In this document: in pieces, positions 43,024 to 52,012 of the stretch | How the letters are laid out: each line of letters starts with the position of its first letter | Position numbering within the stretch: position 1 is the stretch's first letter | DNA from: Stenomitos rutilans HA7619-LM2 | GTDB taxonomy: Bacteria > Cyanobacteriota > Cyanobacteriia > Leptolyngbyales > Leptolyngbyaceae | DNA length: 61,981 bases | Direction: 5' to 3' | NCBI GenBank assembly: GCA_019358945.1 | Contig: JAHHIE010000039.1 | Span: 1-61,981, forward strand | Notes under the pieces: generated by a model | The model's database searches: none | What the model was told of the DNA's origin: nothing | Seen by the model: the letters and a program-made list of their open reading frames with translations, nothing else | Translations under genes and position numbers: made by a program

Positions 43024-45930
43024 ATGGATCTCATCCTCTGTCACACCACTGCTGATTTTGACACATTGGGCGCTGCTGTCGGGCTGACGCGGTTACAGCC
43101 AGGGTCTCGTATTGTGCTGGCAGGTGGGGCGCATGCAGCCGTGCGCGATTTTTTGGCGCTGCATCGAGATGAGTATGCCCTGATCGAGCGTCGATCGGTC
43201 AATGCGGACCAAATTCAGGCGATCGCCGTGGTCGATACTCAATTTCGCGATCGGTTAGGCAAGGTAGCGGAGTGGCTCAATTTGCCTGATGTCGAAATTT
43301 CGGTTTACGACCATCACCTTGGCGTAGAGTCGGACATTCAACCAGCCAAACGCCAGATAGAAGCGGTTGGAGCAACCACAACTCTGATTGTAGAGCAGCT
43401 TCAGGCGCAACAGGTAACGCTCACGATCGCCGAAGCAACGGTGATGGCATTGGGCATTCATGTGGATACCGGCTCGCTGACGTTTGACCAGACAACCGCA
43501 CGAGATGCCATCGCGTTGGCATGGCTGATGGAGCAAGGAGCCAGCCTGCGAACGATCGCCCATTATGCCGATCCGGGGCTTCCGGCTGAGTTACAACCGT
43601 TGCTGACAACGGCGCTCAACACGGTACAAACAGAGACCGTATACGGCAAAGCGATCAGTTGGGTGATGCTGACGCTAGATCGTTTTGTTCCAGCCTTATC
43701 TAGTCTGGCATCGCACCTGATGAGTCTGACAGATAGTGATGCATTGCTGCTGGCAGCCTACTATTGCAAAAATGTGGCCTGTCGAACGAGCGAGGATGAC
43801 AGCGACGATCGCGCACTGACTGTTATTGGGCGATCGCGCATTGATGGCACCGATTTAAACGTTCTGTTTAGTGCGATCGGCGGTGGTGGACATCCCTTAG
43901 CCGCTTCCGTGAATCTCCATGCCGTTGATCCACAAGAAACTCTTGCTCAACTGATGGCTCAATTTAAAGCGCAAATTCCTCAACCACCCGCCGCGAGAGA
44001 TCTAATGTCATCGCCTGTCCGCACCATTCGTCCTGAGACTACGATCGAAGAGGCGCAGCGGTTGCTCTTACGTTATGGGCACTCCGGCTTATCGGTGGTC
44101 GAAACCAATGGTCAGCTCGTTGGCATGATTTCACGCCGTGACCTGGATCTTGCATTCCATCATGGTTTTAACCACGCCCCCGTCAAGGGTTACATGACCA
44201 CTAACCTCAAAACCATTACGCCTGACACCTCGCTACCTGAAATTGAGTCGTTGATGGTGACCTATGACATTGGTCGGTTACCAGTTTTAGATCAGGATCA
44301 GTTGGTGGGAATTGTGACCCGCACAGATGTGCTACGCCACTTGCATCAGGCCGCGAGGCGAGAGAGGGCAGAAGATAGGGGGCAGGGGGTAGGGGGTAGG
44401 GGAGAGCAGGGCTTGACTCCTCACTCTTCATTTCTCACTCCTCATTCTTTACTCCTGACTACTCTGCGGCAGTGTCTTACTTCTGAACTCTGGCAAGTCT
44501 TAGCGGCAGCGGCAGAAGAAGCCGAACAACGGGGATGGCATCTATATCTTGTAGGGGGAGCCGTGCGAGATCTGTTGCTGGCGATCGCGGCGGGAACGGC
44601 AACCACAGGCACGCTCCTGTTAGAAGATGTGGATCTAGTCGTAGATGGGTTTCACCGAGCAGCCGATGTTGGAGCGGGAGTTGAAATGGCGCGATCGCTT
44701 CAAACCCTCTATTCCAGGGCACGTCTGGAAGTTCACGGTAAATTTCAGACGGCTGCCTTACTGTGGCACAATGATCCGATGCTGAAATCCCTCTGGGTTG
44801 ATTTTGCGACAGCTCGCACAGAGTTCTATCCCTACCCAGCCGCCAATCCGGAGGTAGAAGCCAGTTCAATTCGGCAAGATCTTTACCGCCGCGATTTTAC
44901 GATGAACGCGATGGCAATTCGCTTAACCAACCCCCATGCAGGCGAACTGCTCGATTTTTTTGGTGGGACATTTGATCTGCAAGCAAAACAGATCCGCGTC
45001 CTCCATGCCAACAGTTTTATTGAAGATCCCACACGGATCTACCGAGCTGTGCGCTTTGCCGTGCGCTTGAGCTTCCAATTAGACGGTCAAACAGAAGGAT
45101 ACATCCGGTACGCGATCGCTAGTGGCGTTTACGCTCAAGCGTATCAAAACCACGATCGTTCCCTGAGCAAATCACCCATCACTGCCCCTGCCTTGCAAAC
45201 GCGCCTCAAAGCGGAACTAAAGTATATTCTTCAATCGCTTTACTGGAAGCCTGCGCTGCAGTACCTGGCTGATCTGGGTGCGCTGCAATGCATCCATCCA
45301 ACCTTATCGATGGATACAACCTTATGGCGGCAACTGCTATTGGTCGATCGAGTGTTGAGGAGGCAGAAGTCAGCGGTCAGCGGTCAGCGGTCAGCAGTGT
45401 CCCAACATTTAATTCTTTATCCTTTATCCTTTCCTCTTCCACCATCCTGGCTCATCTTGCTCGAAGTTCTGCTTGCTCACCTTGCAGCCGAATATCGGGG
45501 GTTAGTAGCAGAAAAGCTACAGCTACCCACTGACAGCATTGAGCGCTTGCAGCAGTTAGAAGCAGCTCAAGCTCGTTTAGTGGCAGTCCTACCAACCTGT
45601 CATCGCTCCAGTGAGTTGATCCAGTTGCTGAGGCCGTATGATCGACTGCTCTTAGCATTGATTGCTGTACGCGACGTGCGATCGACCCCGCAAACCAGTC
45701 GAGGAGACTCCCCCCGCCACAAAATTTGGCAGTATCTCACTCGTTGGAGCACCCTCCAACCACTTTTAGATGGAAACGATCTCAAGGCAATGGGGTATAA
45801 ACCTGGTCCACAGTTCAAAGCGATTTTAGATGCCCTCTTAGCTGCGACCGCAGACGGCATCATTCACACCCGTACTGAAGCGAAACAGTTTGTAGAAGCA
45901 CAATTCTCTCCAACAAATGGAAGGGAGTGA
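43024..45930 (+). CDS. DHH phosphoesterase - CBS pair - tRNA nucleotidyltransferase/poly(A) polymerase fusion
   Basis: 968 residues. Domain order: DHH phosphoesterase (ILCHTTADFDTLGAA, VVDTQ, YDHHLG, then DHHA1 with FSAIGGGGHPLAASV near 295), two CBS domains (about 325-440) and a class II nucleotidyltransferase (about 490-960, with YLVGGAVRDLLLAI, EDVDLVVDG, RRDFTMNAMAIRL and DPTRIYRAVRFAVRL). It belongs to the CCA- or A-adding enzymes that carry DHH and CBS domains in cyanobacteria and deep-branching bacteria. Two in-frame repeat insertions are present: RAEDRGQGVGGRGEQ with HSSFLTPHSLLL (44356-44458) and SAVSGQRSAVSQHLILYP (45358-45450). Confidence 0.92.
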   Translation: MDLILCHTTADFDTLGAAVGLTRLQPGSRIVLAGGAHAAVRDFLALHRDEYALIERRSVNADQIQAIAVVDTQFRDRLGKVAEWLNLPDVEISVYDHHLGVESDIQPAKRQIEAVGATTTLIVEQLQAQQVTLTIAEATVMALGIHVDTGSLTFDQTTARDAIALAWLMEQGASLRTIAHYADPGLPAELQPLLTTALNTVQTETVYGKAISWVMLTLDRFVPALSSLASHLMSLTDSDALLLAAYYCKNVACRTSEDDSDDRALTVIGRSRIDGTDLNVLFSAIGGGGHPLAASVNLHAVDPQETLAQLMAQFKAQIPQPPAARDLMSSPVRTIRPETTIEEAQRLLLRYGHSGLSVVETNGQLVGMISRRDLDLAFHHGFNHAPVKGYMTTNLKTITPDTSLPEIESLMVTYDIGRLPVLDQDQLVGIVTRTDVLRHLHQAARRERAEDRGQGVGGRGEQGLTPHSSFLTPHSLLLTTLRQCLTSELWQVLAAAAEEAEQRGWHLYLVGGAVRDLLLAIAAGTATTGTLLLEDVDLVVDGFHRAADVGAGVEMARSLQTLYSRARLEVHGKFQTAALLWHNDPMLKSLWVDFATARTEFYPYPAANPEVEASSIRQDLYRRDFTMNAMAIRLTNPHAGELLDFFGGTFDLQAKQIRVLHANSFIEDPTRIYRAVRFAVRLSFQLDGQTEGYIRYAIASGVYAQAYQNHDRSLSKSPITAPALQTRLKAELKYILQSLYWKPALQYLADLGALQCIHPTLSMDTTLWRQLLLVDRVLRRQKSAVSGQRSAVSQHLILYPLSFPLPPSWLILLEVLLAHLAAEYRGLVAEKLQLPTDSIERLQQLEAAQARLVAVLPTCHRSSELIQLLRPYDRLLLALIAVRDVRSTPQTSRGDSPRHKIWQYLTRWSTLQPLLDGNDLKAMGYKPGPQFKAILDALLAATADGIIHTRTEAKQFVEAQFSPTNGRE

Positions 45931-46136
45931 ACCGTTGGTTGAACCCAGTGTTCAGTCATCAGCCATCAGTCTCAGTATCCCGACCCACTTCCCCTGCTCC
46001 CACTGCTTCCCTTGCTCCTCTGCTCCCCCTGTCTTCTGCCCTCTGCCCTCTGCTTCTTCCCCTCATTCTCCACTCAAACTAGCCTTCGGGTACGTCGAGA
46101 CGTTAGCATGGTCACGACCTCTGGAAGCGATCGCCC
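45931..46136. repeat. Pyrimidine-rich repeat block
   Basis: Spacer made of cagtcatcagccatcagtc, cttcccctgctcccactgcttccc and ctgccctctgccctctgcttcttcc, the complementary orientation of the ggcaggggaagcag and gagggcagaag families. Confidence 0.6.
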
Positions 46137-47648
46137 ATGAACTTAACGGCTGGTACAGCGCTGCAACAGGGCAAGTATGTTCTTGGTAGTCCTCTGGCTC
46201 AAAGTGCTTTGGGGCTTACCTTTAAGGCAACTCAAGCGCGATCGCACCAGCCGATCGTGCTGCAAACACTACGAGTGCAACCGCAAACTGATGTTGCACA
46301 TTTAAAGCGTCGGTTTATGGAGGAAGCGCAGCGGTTAGCGCAATGCCAGCACCCCGGCTTAGTGCGTGTAGTGGATGTGTTTGAGGAAGGTGGGCTACCG
46401 TTTGCCGTGATGGATGATGTTGTAGGGCAGACGCTAGCAGAATGGGTAAGATCGCGGGGGCCATTACCAGAAGCGGAGGCCGTACAATACATCCGTCAGG
46501 CTGGGTCGGCGCTAAGCGTCATGCATCGACAGGGGTTGTTGCATCGGGATGTGAAGCCAGAAAATTTGATACGCCCAAAAGGTGCATCGTTTGTCGTGCT
46601 AGTTGGTCTTGCGATCGCACACTATGCAGTGCTAGATGTACCAGACAGCGCCGGAACGGTGTCTCCTTACGCCGCACCGGAACTGCATCAACGACAGATT
46701 AAGCTTACGCCTGCAACAGATTTGTATGGACTGGCTGCAACGCTGTACTTTTTGATGACCGGGCAGGAACCGCTCGAAGCCTTACGTCGTGCACAAACCC
46801 CCTTACTGTCGCCGCGTCAATTACAGCCACAGTTGAGCAGCATGATCGAACACGCAATTCTCAGCGGTATGGCGCTCAACTCTCAGGAGAGACCACAAAC
46901 CGTTGCAGACTGGTTTTCGCTCTTATCAAGTCATCATCATTTACCTGCAACTCAGGAAACATCGCACAGGGCAGATCAACCGCGTGCTGCGCTCGACCTG
47001 CCCAATCCAACGGCATCGTCGAATGGCTCTGGTCGCACGACTGCTCCTCCAGCACCACCCTTCATGCCGATAGCTTCAAGCCCTCCTACTGCATTCCCTC
47101 CGACCTTACCTACCCATGCTCTAGGAGGTCACAGCCCAGGCCCTCACGCGACTGTAGCACCAAGCCGTCCATCCATCCCCAGCCCTATAGTTGTCAAAAG
47201 CCGCTTTCCCAAAGCGCTACTGCTGGCTTCGGCCATTGCGATCGCGGCTGGTTCGGGGTTGGGGTTGGCATTGCGCTTGAGTGCAGCACATGGCATTGGT
47301 CCAACATTCTTTCAGACGCAGCAAGACTTTCCACCTGTGCAAAATTGGCCTTTACAAGCCGCTCCTGAGGCTCTATCGACAGCGCCACCTCTCCCGGAAC
47401 CATTGCCCATTCGTAGCTTTGCACCTGCACCGTTGCCCAAGGTTAGATTTTCACCTAGCCCATTACCAGAACCTGTAACGCCTGAACCGTCACCCAGCGC
47501 GACGATCGAGTCCAGTCCTATACCGACTCCTAGCTCGTCGATCCCCAGCGTTCAGCCTTCGCCGTCACCCAGTCCTGTTCCCTCGACTGTCTTGCCACCA
47601 CGACCAGCCCCTTCTGTACAAGCTCCTGCTAATTCTCAAGGCTTATAG
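46137..47648 (+). CDS. Serine/threonine kinase-like protein, probable pseudokinase
   Basis: 503 residues. The kinase fold at about 12-265 is recognisable (LLHRDVKPENLIRP, AGTVSPYAAPELHQRQ, DLYGLAATLYFLMTGQEP), but key residues are altered. The glycine loop is replaced by PLAQSALGLT. The nucleotide-anchoring Lys is Gln (PIVLQTLR). The Mg-binding DFG is VGL (VVLVGLAIAHY). The catalytic Asp and Asn of HRDVKPEN remain. A transmembrane helix (ALLLASAIAIAAGSGLGLALRL, about 360-382) and a Pro/Ser-rich outer tail follow. Probably a membrane-bound pseudokinase or one of unusual mechanism. Confidence 0.85.
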   Translation: MNLTAGTALQQGKYVLGSPLAQSALGLTFKATQARSHQPIVLQTLRVQPQTDVAHLKRRFMEEAQRLAQCQHPGLVRVVDVFEEGGLPFAVMDDVVGQTLAEWVRSRGPLPEAEAVQYIRQAGSALSVMHRQGLLHRDVKPENLIRPKGASFVVLVGLAIAHYAVLDVPDSAGTVSPYAAPELHQRQIKLTPATDLYGLAATLYFLMTGQEPLEALRRAQTPLLSPRQLQPQLSSMIEHAILSGMALNSQERPQTVADWFSLLSSHHHLPATQETSHRADQPRAALDLPNPTASSNGSGRTTAPPAPPFMPIASSPPTAFPPTLPTHALGGHSPGPHATVAPSRPSIPSPIVVKSRFPKALLLASAIAIAAGSGLGLALRLSAAHGIGPTFFQTQQDFPPVQNWPLQAAPEALSTAPPLPEPLPIRSFAPAPLPKVRFSPSPLPEPVTPEPSPSATIESSPIPTPSSSIPSVQPSPSPSPVPSTVLPPRPAPSVQAPANSQGL

Positions 47649-47803
47649 CGGTTGTAGTCCTGAAGGCTCCTGGTTCTTGGCAAATGGGGAGAGAAGGAAC
47701 ACAGTTGATAGGCACCTTCTTGCCAGCGTTGTCTCATCCCCGGCTACCTTCCATCTCCAGTAAGATAGACTCAGCGCTGTTGGATAGGGTCGTTAGGCTA
47801 GAC

Positions 47804-48535
47804 ATGATTGAAACGTTGCAAACCCAGCTTTACGAGTTAGAACACTTTGCGAACACACTAGTGGGCGATCAACTGGCGCATCTGACGCCAGCCAGTGTGG
47901 GCATCATTTTCGTGGCAGGGCTGCTGACGAGCCTGACGCCCTGTATGCTGTCGATGCTGCCCATTACGATCGGCTATATCGGCGGCTACGAAACCCAAAC
48001 GCGGCTACAAGCGGCAGCGCAATCTACCTGGTTTGCACTGGGACTGGCGACAACCCTGGCGGGGTTAGGCATTGTGGCAGCGGTCGTCGGTAAGATTTAT
48101 GGTCAGATTGGGCTGGGATTGCCTATTTTGGTGAGCGCGATCGCCATTTTGATGGGTCTGAACTTGCTGGAGGCATTGCCCTTACGGCTACCCTCTTTTG
48201 GTGGTTTGGAATGGATTTCCAAGGATCTGCCACCCGGTGTACGCGCTTATTTGATTGGTCTGACCTTTGGCTTAGTTGCATCGCCATGTAGCACGCCCGT
48301 TTTGGCAAGCATCCTGGCGTGGATTTCTGCAACGAAAGATCCAGTCTTGGGCAGCGTGCTGCTGCTCTCATACACCGTTGGTTATGCGGCACCACTCGTG
48401 CTGGCAGGAACGTTCACAGCCTCGATCAAAAAACTGCTGGAGCTTCGTCGCTGGTCAGGTTGGATTACACCAGCCAGCGGCGTTTTGCTCGTAGGCTTCG
48501 GTGTCTTCTCTCTGCTTGCAAGAGTTCAGTTTTGA
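47804..48535 (+). CDS. ccdA: Cytochrome c biogenesis protein CcdA
   Basis: Carries reducing equivalents across the thylakoid/plasma membrane to keep apocytochrome c haem-binding cysteines reduced (System II). About 243 residues with six hydrophobic helices. The start is MIETLQTQLYELEHFA; the open frame extends upstream to 47684 without a likely start. The redox Cys pair is in SLTPCMLSMLPIT (first half) and ASPCSTPVLASIL (second half), the repeated TPC/SPC geometry of CcdA. ccs1 follows after a 76-base repeat-rich gap. Confidence 0.93.
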   Translation: MIETLQTQLYELEHFANTLVGDQLAHLTPASVGIIFVAGLLTSLTPCMLSMLPITIGYIGGYETQTRLQAAAQSTWFALGLATTLAGLGIVAAVVGKIYGQIGLGLPILVSAIAILMGLNLLEALPLRLPSFGGLEWISKDLPPGVRAYLIGLTFGLVASPCSTPVLASILAWISATKDPVLGSVLLLSYTVGYAAPLVLAGTFTASIKKLLELRRWSGWITPASGVLLVGFGVFSLLARVQF

Positions 48536-48611
48536 GTTTTGAATTTTAAGTTTTGAGTTAGATAGCTGCTCAAAACTCATCACTCAAAACTCATCACTCA
48601 AAACTAATAAC
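48536..48611. repeat. 'aactcaaaactc' tandem repeats between ccdA and ccs1
   Basis: Tandem variants of ttgagttttgaatttt followed by tcaaaactcatcac, repeated three times and placed in inverted order at the left and right. The two halves can pair and could form a hairpin in the ccdA-ccs1 message. Confidence 0.55.
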
Positions 48612-50018
48612 GTGCTTCAAATGTTTGCAAATTCTTCGCTCTTCACGCGTCTATCTGGTTTAGGAACAGCTTCTCGAAGCTTCTTCAGGAGAGAACTGCT
48701 GCCTGTGTTGTCTGATTTGCGGTTGGCGATCGTCCTGTTGCTGGCGATCGCGCTGTTCAGCGTGATAGGGACGGTGGTGGAGCAAGGGCAATCGGCTGCG
48801 TTTTATGAAGCCAACTATCCAGAGCATCCGGCGCTGTTTGGGTTTCTTACCTGGAAAGTGTTGCTGATATTGGGGTTAGATCATGTCTATCGGACGTGGT
48901 GGTTTCTGGCATTGCTGATTTTGTTTGGGTCGAGCCTGACGGCCTGTACCTTTACGCGGCAGCTTCCGGCCTTGCGCTGGTTTTCGCGCACGTCGCGTAA
49001 GTTCTACAGTCAGCCGCGCCAGTTTCAGAAGTTTGCCCTCAGCGCCGAGTTTAAGCAAACGTCGTTAGATGACGTGTGGCCGCTGTTAGAGCAGAAACGG
49101 TATAAGCTGTTTCGCCAAGATGACGCGGTGTACGCTCGCAAAGGGATTGTGGGACGCATTGGGCCGATCGTTGTCCACGCGAGTATGCTGCTGATTTTGC
49201 TCGGCGCGATCGTCGGGGCGCTGATGGGGTTTGTGGGGCAAGAGATGGTGCCCAGTGGTCAGACGTTTCAGATCAAGAACATTGTGGATGCGGGGCCGTT
49301 TGCCGAATCGCAAATTCCCAAAGATTGGTCGGTGAAGGTGAACCGCTTTTGGATTGACTACACCCCGCAAGGCGCGATCGACCAGTTCTACTCCGATATG
49401 TCGGTGCTGGACAGCGAGGGAAGGGAAGTCCAACGCAAAACCATTCATGTGAATGAGCCGCTCCGTTATCACGGTGTCACGATGTACCAGGCAGATTGGG
49501 GCATTGCTGCGGTTCAGGTTCGCATCAACAACAGCCCCATTTTTCAGCTTCCAATGGCGCAACTGGATACAGGTGGCAAAGGTGGACGCATCTGGGGCAC
49601 CTGGATTCCCACTAAGCCAGATTTGAGCGCAGGGGTCTCTCTTATCGCCAAAGATTTGCAGGGCATGCTGCTGGTCTATGACACCTCTGGTAAGCTGATT
49701 TCCACCGTTCGTGCTGGCATGTCTACCCCGGTGAATGGCGTGACGCTGGCAGTGAAAGAACTCATCGGTAGCACTGGACTGCAAATTAAAGCCGATCCCA
49801 GCATTCCGATCGTCTACGCTGGCTTTGGGCTACTCATGCTGGGCGTGATGATGAGCTACGTCTCCCACTCGCAAATCTGGGCACTTCAAAAAGATGGACA
49901 CCTCTACATTGGCGGTCTCACCAATCGTGCTCAGGTTGCCTTTGAACGCGAAATGTTGGAGATTTTAGAACGGTTGGATACGCAAGAACAGGAAACGAAT
50001 GCTGTCGTAACGGTGTGA
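48612..50018 (+). CDS. ccs1: Cytochrome c biogenesis protein Ccs1 (ResB)
   Basis: Haem delivery and assembly component of the System II cytochrome c synthase, partner of CcsA. 468 residues. Helices: [50 protein letters not shown] and [21 protein letters not shown] large lumenal/periplasmic domain (about 215-400) includes [25 protein letters not shown], and a last helix ([22 protein letters not shown]) carries a conserved His. The start may be ATG at 48621 (MFANSSLF) rather than GTG. Forms an operon with ccdA. Confidence 0.95.
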   Translation: MLQMFANSSLFTRLSGLGTASRSFFRRELLPVLSDLRLAIVLLLAIALFSVIGTVVEQGQSAAFYEANYPEHPALFGFLTWKVLLILGLDHVYRTWWFLALLILFGSSLTACTFTRQLPALRWFSRTSRKFYSQPRQFQKFALSAEFKQTSLDDVWPLLEQKRYKLFRQDDAVYARKGIVGRIGPIVVHASMLLILLGAIVGALMGFVGQEMVPSGQTFQIKNIVDAGPFAESQIPKDWSVKVNRFWIDYTPQGAIDQFYSDMSVLDSEGREVQRKTIHVNEPLRYHGVTMYQADWGIAAVQVRINNSPIFQLPMAQLDTGGKGGRIWGTWIPTKPDLSAGVSLIAKDLQGMLLVYDTSGKLISTVRAGMSTPVNGVTLAVKELIGSTGLQIKADPSIPIVYAGFGLLMLGVMMSYVSHSQIWALQKDGHLYIGGLTNRAQVAFEREMLEILERLDTQEQETNAVVTV

Positions 50019-50061
50019 GGCGATCGCTGAACAAGAAACTTGCAAACAATTGCGTTGTGTC

Positions 50062-50125
50062 AGATCCCCGACTTCTGATCTAAGGGCACTTAATCAGTCA
50101 AAATCTGTAAAGAAGTCGGGGATCT
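50062..50125. repeat. Inverted repeat agatccccgacttct / agaagtcggggatct
   Basis: A perfect 15-bp inverted repeat with a 34-base loop, downstream of ccs1. This palindrome is a common dispersed sequence in cyanobacterial genomes. It could fold as a transcription terminator, though no T-run follows. It lies between ccs1 and the unknown gene at 50148. Confidence 0.7.
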
Positions 50126-50147
50126 AGATTGTCAGCCCAAATTAGCC

Positions 50148-50636
50148 ATGCCAAAAAGTTCTATGGCGCTCAGTTTGAGTCAAGAAGTGAAAGACCACCT
50201 AGACTTGGTGGCACCTGCAATGGTATTTTTTGCTTTGCCTGCGAGTCAGCAAATCGACGTATTACCGACGCTGGCAAAGGAACAAAAATATGATTTTTCG
50301 CAAGGTGATCTATTCACAAGTAACCCGCTTGAAGTGTTGTTAACTGCTTATACAAACTGTCTGAATAATCTCCTCAATTGGCTTGTAGTTATGGCAGATG
50401 AACCGAGAAGTCAGGAAGCCGAGATTTTGAACAGCCTCATTGAAGATCTCCTAAACACAGCCCATACAATTGTTGATGATTGTTTTGAAGAGATTGGTAA
50501 TGTGGATAGTCTTGAATCTCCTGAATGGAGCAAACTTCGTCGGCTCTCCCAAGCGGTGCAACAGCAACTTCAAATTCGGCTAGAACTCAACACCGCAGCT
50601 ATTAACAGTTTCATCAGTTATTGGCTTCATGCTTGA
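50148..50636 (+). CDS. Hypothetical protein
   Basis: 162 residues, mostly helical (PLEVLLTAYTNCLNNLLNWLVVMADEPRSQEAEILNSLIEDLLNTAHTIVDDCFEEI). It has no signal peptide, transmembrane segment or catalytic motif that I recognise. The start ATG is set at MPKSSMALSLSQEV. It lies just after an inverted repeat and before a degraded gene fragment. Codon use looks like a real gene. Confidence 0.65.
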   Translation: MPKSSMALSLSQEVKDHLDLVAPAMVFFALPASQQIDVLPTLAKEQKYDFSQGDLFTSNPLEVLLTAYTNCLNNLLNWLVVMADEPRSQEAEILNSLIEDLLNTAHTIVDDCFEEIGNVDSLESPEWSKLRRLSQAVQQQLQIRLELNTAAINSFISYWLHA

Positions 50637-50693
50637 ACAATTAAGTACCCGATCGCGTTCTAAACCTTTGACTAAACTGTAATGCCGTAAACC

Positions 50694-50842
50694 ATGCGTC
50701 TCTACCAACCGCCATCATCGCTACAATCGGGTTACTCACTGCGAGTGATTGGCCCCAGTGGCACTTTGCGAGAATTTAAGTCCTTTCAGGATAGGGTTAA
50801 GATCTAGCGATCGTGCGGCGATCGGGTTGAACTCACTCCTGC
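50694..50842 (+). pseudogene. Remnant copy of the LD-carboxypeptidase N-terminus
   Basis: Translates as MRLYQPPSSLQSGYSLRVIGPSGTLREF..., close to the first 50 residues of the intact gene that starts at 51122 (MHLCQPPPPLQPGDLLRVIAPSGTLRES). An amber codon replaces the Trp of EIWRSRGYRVELTP (here KI-stop-RSCGDRVELTP). Similarity fades near 50845. About 280 bases of unrelated sequence, in which I see no gene, separate it from the intact copy. Confidence 0.8.
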
Positions 50843-51121
50843 CCAACTCAGAGCTAGCATAGTAAACTAGTTCTATGAGGAGCGACCATTCCAGGGAACG
50901 GGGTGATGAAGGAAGACCCGTTGGTTTAGCGTTTAATGATGCTCAACGAGCACGACAGGGGATGTCTTTATTCAGTTAGATGAACGCTCTGTATCATCTT
51001 TTTTTGGGTAGAAGCGCTGCACTGGGAAAACTTAGCGATTTACAACAAGCAGTTATTTTTGAGTCATCAGCATTGCTCTAGACATAGCTGATTGCAGGTA
51101 GGAGCGCCTCTCACCGATCAA
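50843..51121. other. Spacer between remnant and intact LD-carboxypeptidase gene
   Basis: No gene supported. A 34-codon frame starting at ATG 50875 (MRSDHSRERGDEGRPVG) is open, but it has no ribosome-binding site and is too short to trust. Confidence 0.3.
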
Positions 51122-52012
51122 ATGCACCTTTGTCAACCGCCACCACCATTACAACCAGGTGACTTACTGCGAGTGATTGCCCCTAGCGGCACGTTGCGGG
51201 AGTCTGAGGCGTTTCAACGTGGAGTGGAGATCTGGCGATCGCGCGGCTACCGGGTTGAATTGACTCCGGGCTACGACGATCGCTGGGGCTATCTGGCAGG
51301 GAAGGATACCGATCGGCGCAAGCAGTTATTCACCGCACTCAACGATCCAGACTGTCGTGGCATTCTTTGTGCGCGGGGTGGCTATGGCGGTGCGCGGTTG
51401 CTCGAAGACTGGTCGTGGGCAGGGCATGATCCCAAATGGCTGATCGGCTTCTCGGATATTACCAGTCTGCTGATGAGCCTCAGTCTACAGAGCGTTTCAG
51501 GCGTTCATGCACCGCTGTTAACAACGCTGGCAGCAGAACCGGAGTGGTCAGTGCAACGGCTGTTTGCTTGGGTAGAAGGTCGATCGCTCCCGCCTCTAGA
51601 AGGAGTAGGTTGGGGCGGCGGACAAACAGCGGGAGTGCTGTTACCTCTCAATCTCACAGTGGCGACTAATCTTTTAGGAACGCCCGTACAACCTGACTTT
51701 GCCGACACGATTCTGGCGTTGGAAGACGTGGGAGAAGCGCCCTACCGCATCGATCGCATGTTGACCCAGTGGAGACTCTGCGGTGCGTTCAAGGAGGTAA
51801 AAGGCATTGCGATCGGTCGTTTCAGCCAGTGTGATCCGCCAGTTGATATTCCCAGTTTCACCGTGGAAGAGGTGCTACGCGATCGCCTGAGCGACTTGAA
51901 TATTCCGATCGTGTCAGGACTGCCCTTTGGTCACGACGGAGCCAATGCAGCGCTCCCAGTCGGCATCATGGCGCAATTAGACGGCGATCGAGGGCTTTTA
52001 GGCATCGGCTAA
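51122..52012 (+). CDS. ldcA: LD-carboxypeptidase (peptidase family S66)
   Basis: Serine peptidase that trims murein tetrapeptides during peptidoglycan recycling. About 296 residues, starting at MHLCQPPPPLQPGD. The nucleophile Ser is in CARGGYGGARLLEDWSW through IGFSDITSLLMSL. A conserved GVLLPLNLTVATNLLGTP segment follows, with the charge-relay Glu in DVGEAPYRIDRM and the His of PFGHDGANAALPVG. The last 47 bases overlap the 3' end of the convergent hydrolase gene. With the AmpG-like transporter elsewhere in the window, a muropeptide-recycling route is plausible. Confidence 0.92.
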   Translation: MHLCQPPPPLQPGDLLRVIAPSGTLRESEAFQRGVEIWRSRGYRVELTPGYDDRWGYLAGKDTDRRKQLFTALNDPDCRGILCARGGYGGARLLEDWSWAGHDPKWLIGFSDITSLLMSLSLQSVSGVHAPLLTTLAAEPEWSVQRLFAWVEGRSLPPLEGVGWGGGQTAGVLLPLNLTVATNLLGTPVQPDFADTILALEDVGEAPYRIDRMLTQWRLCGAFKEVKGIAIGRFSQCDPPVDIPSFTVEEVLRDRLSDLNIPIVSGLPFGHDGANAALPVGIMAQLDGDRGLLGIG

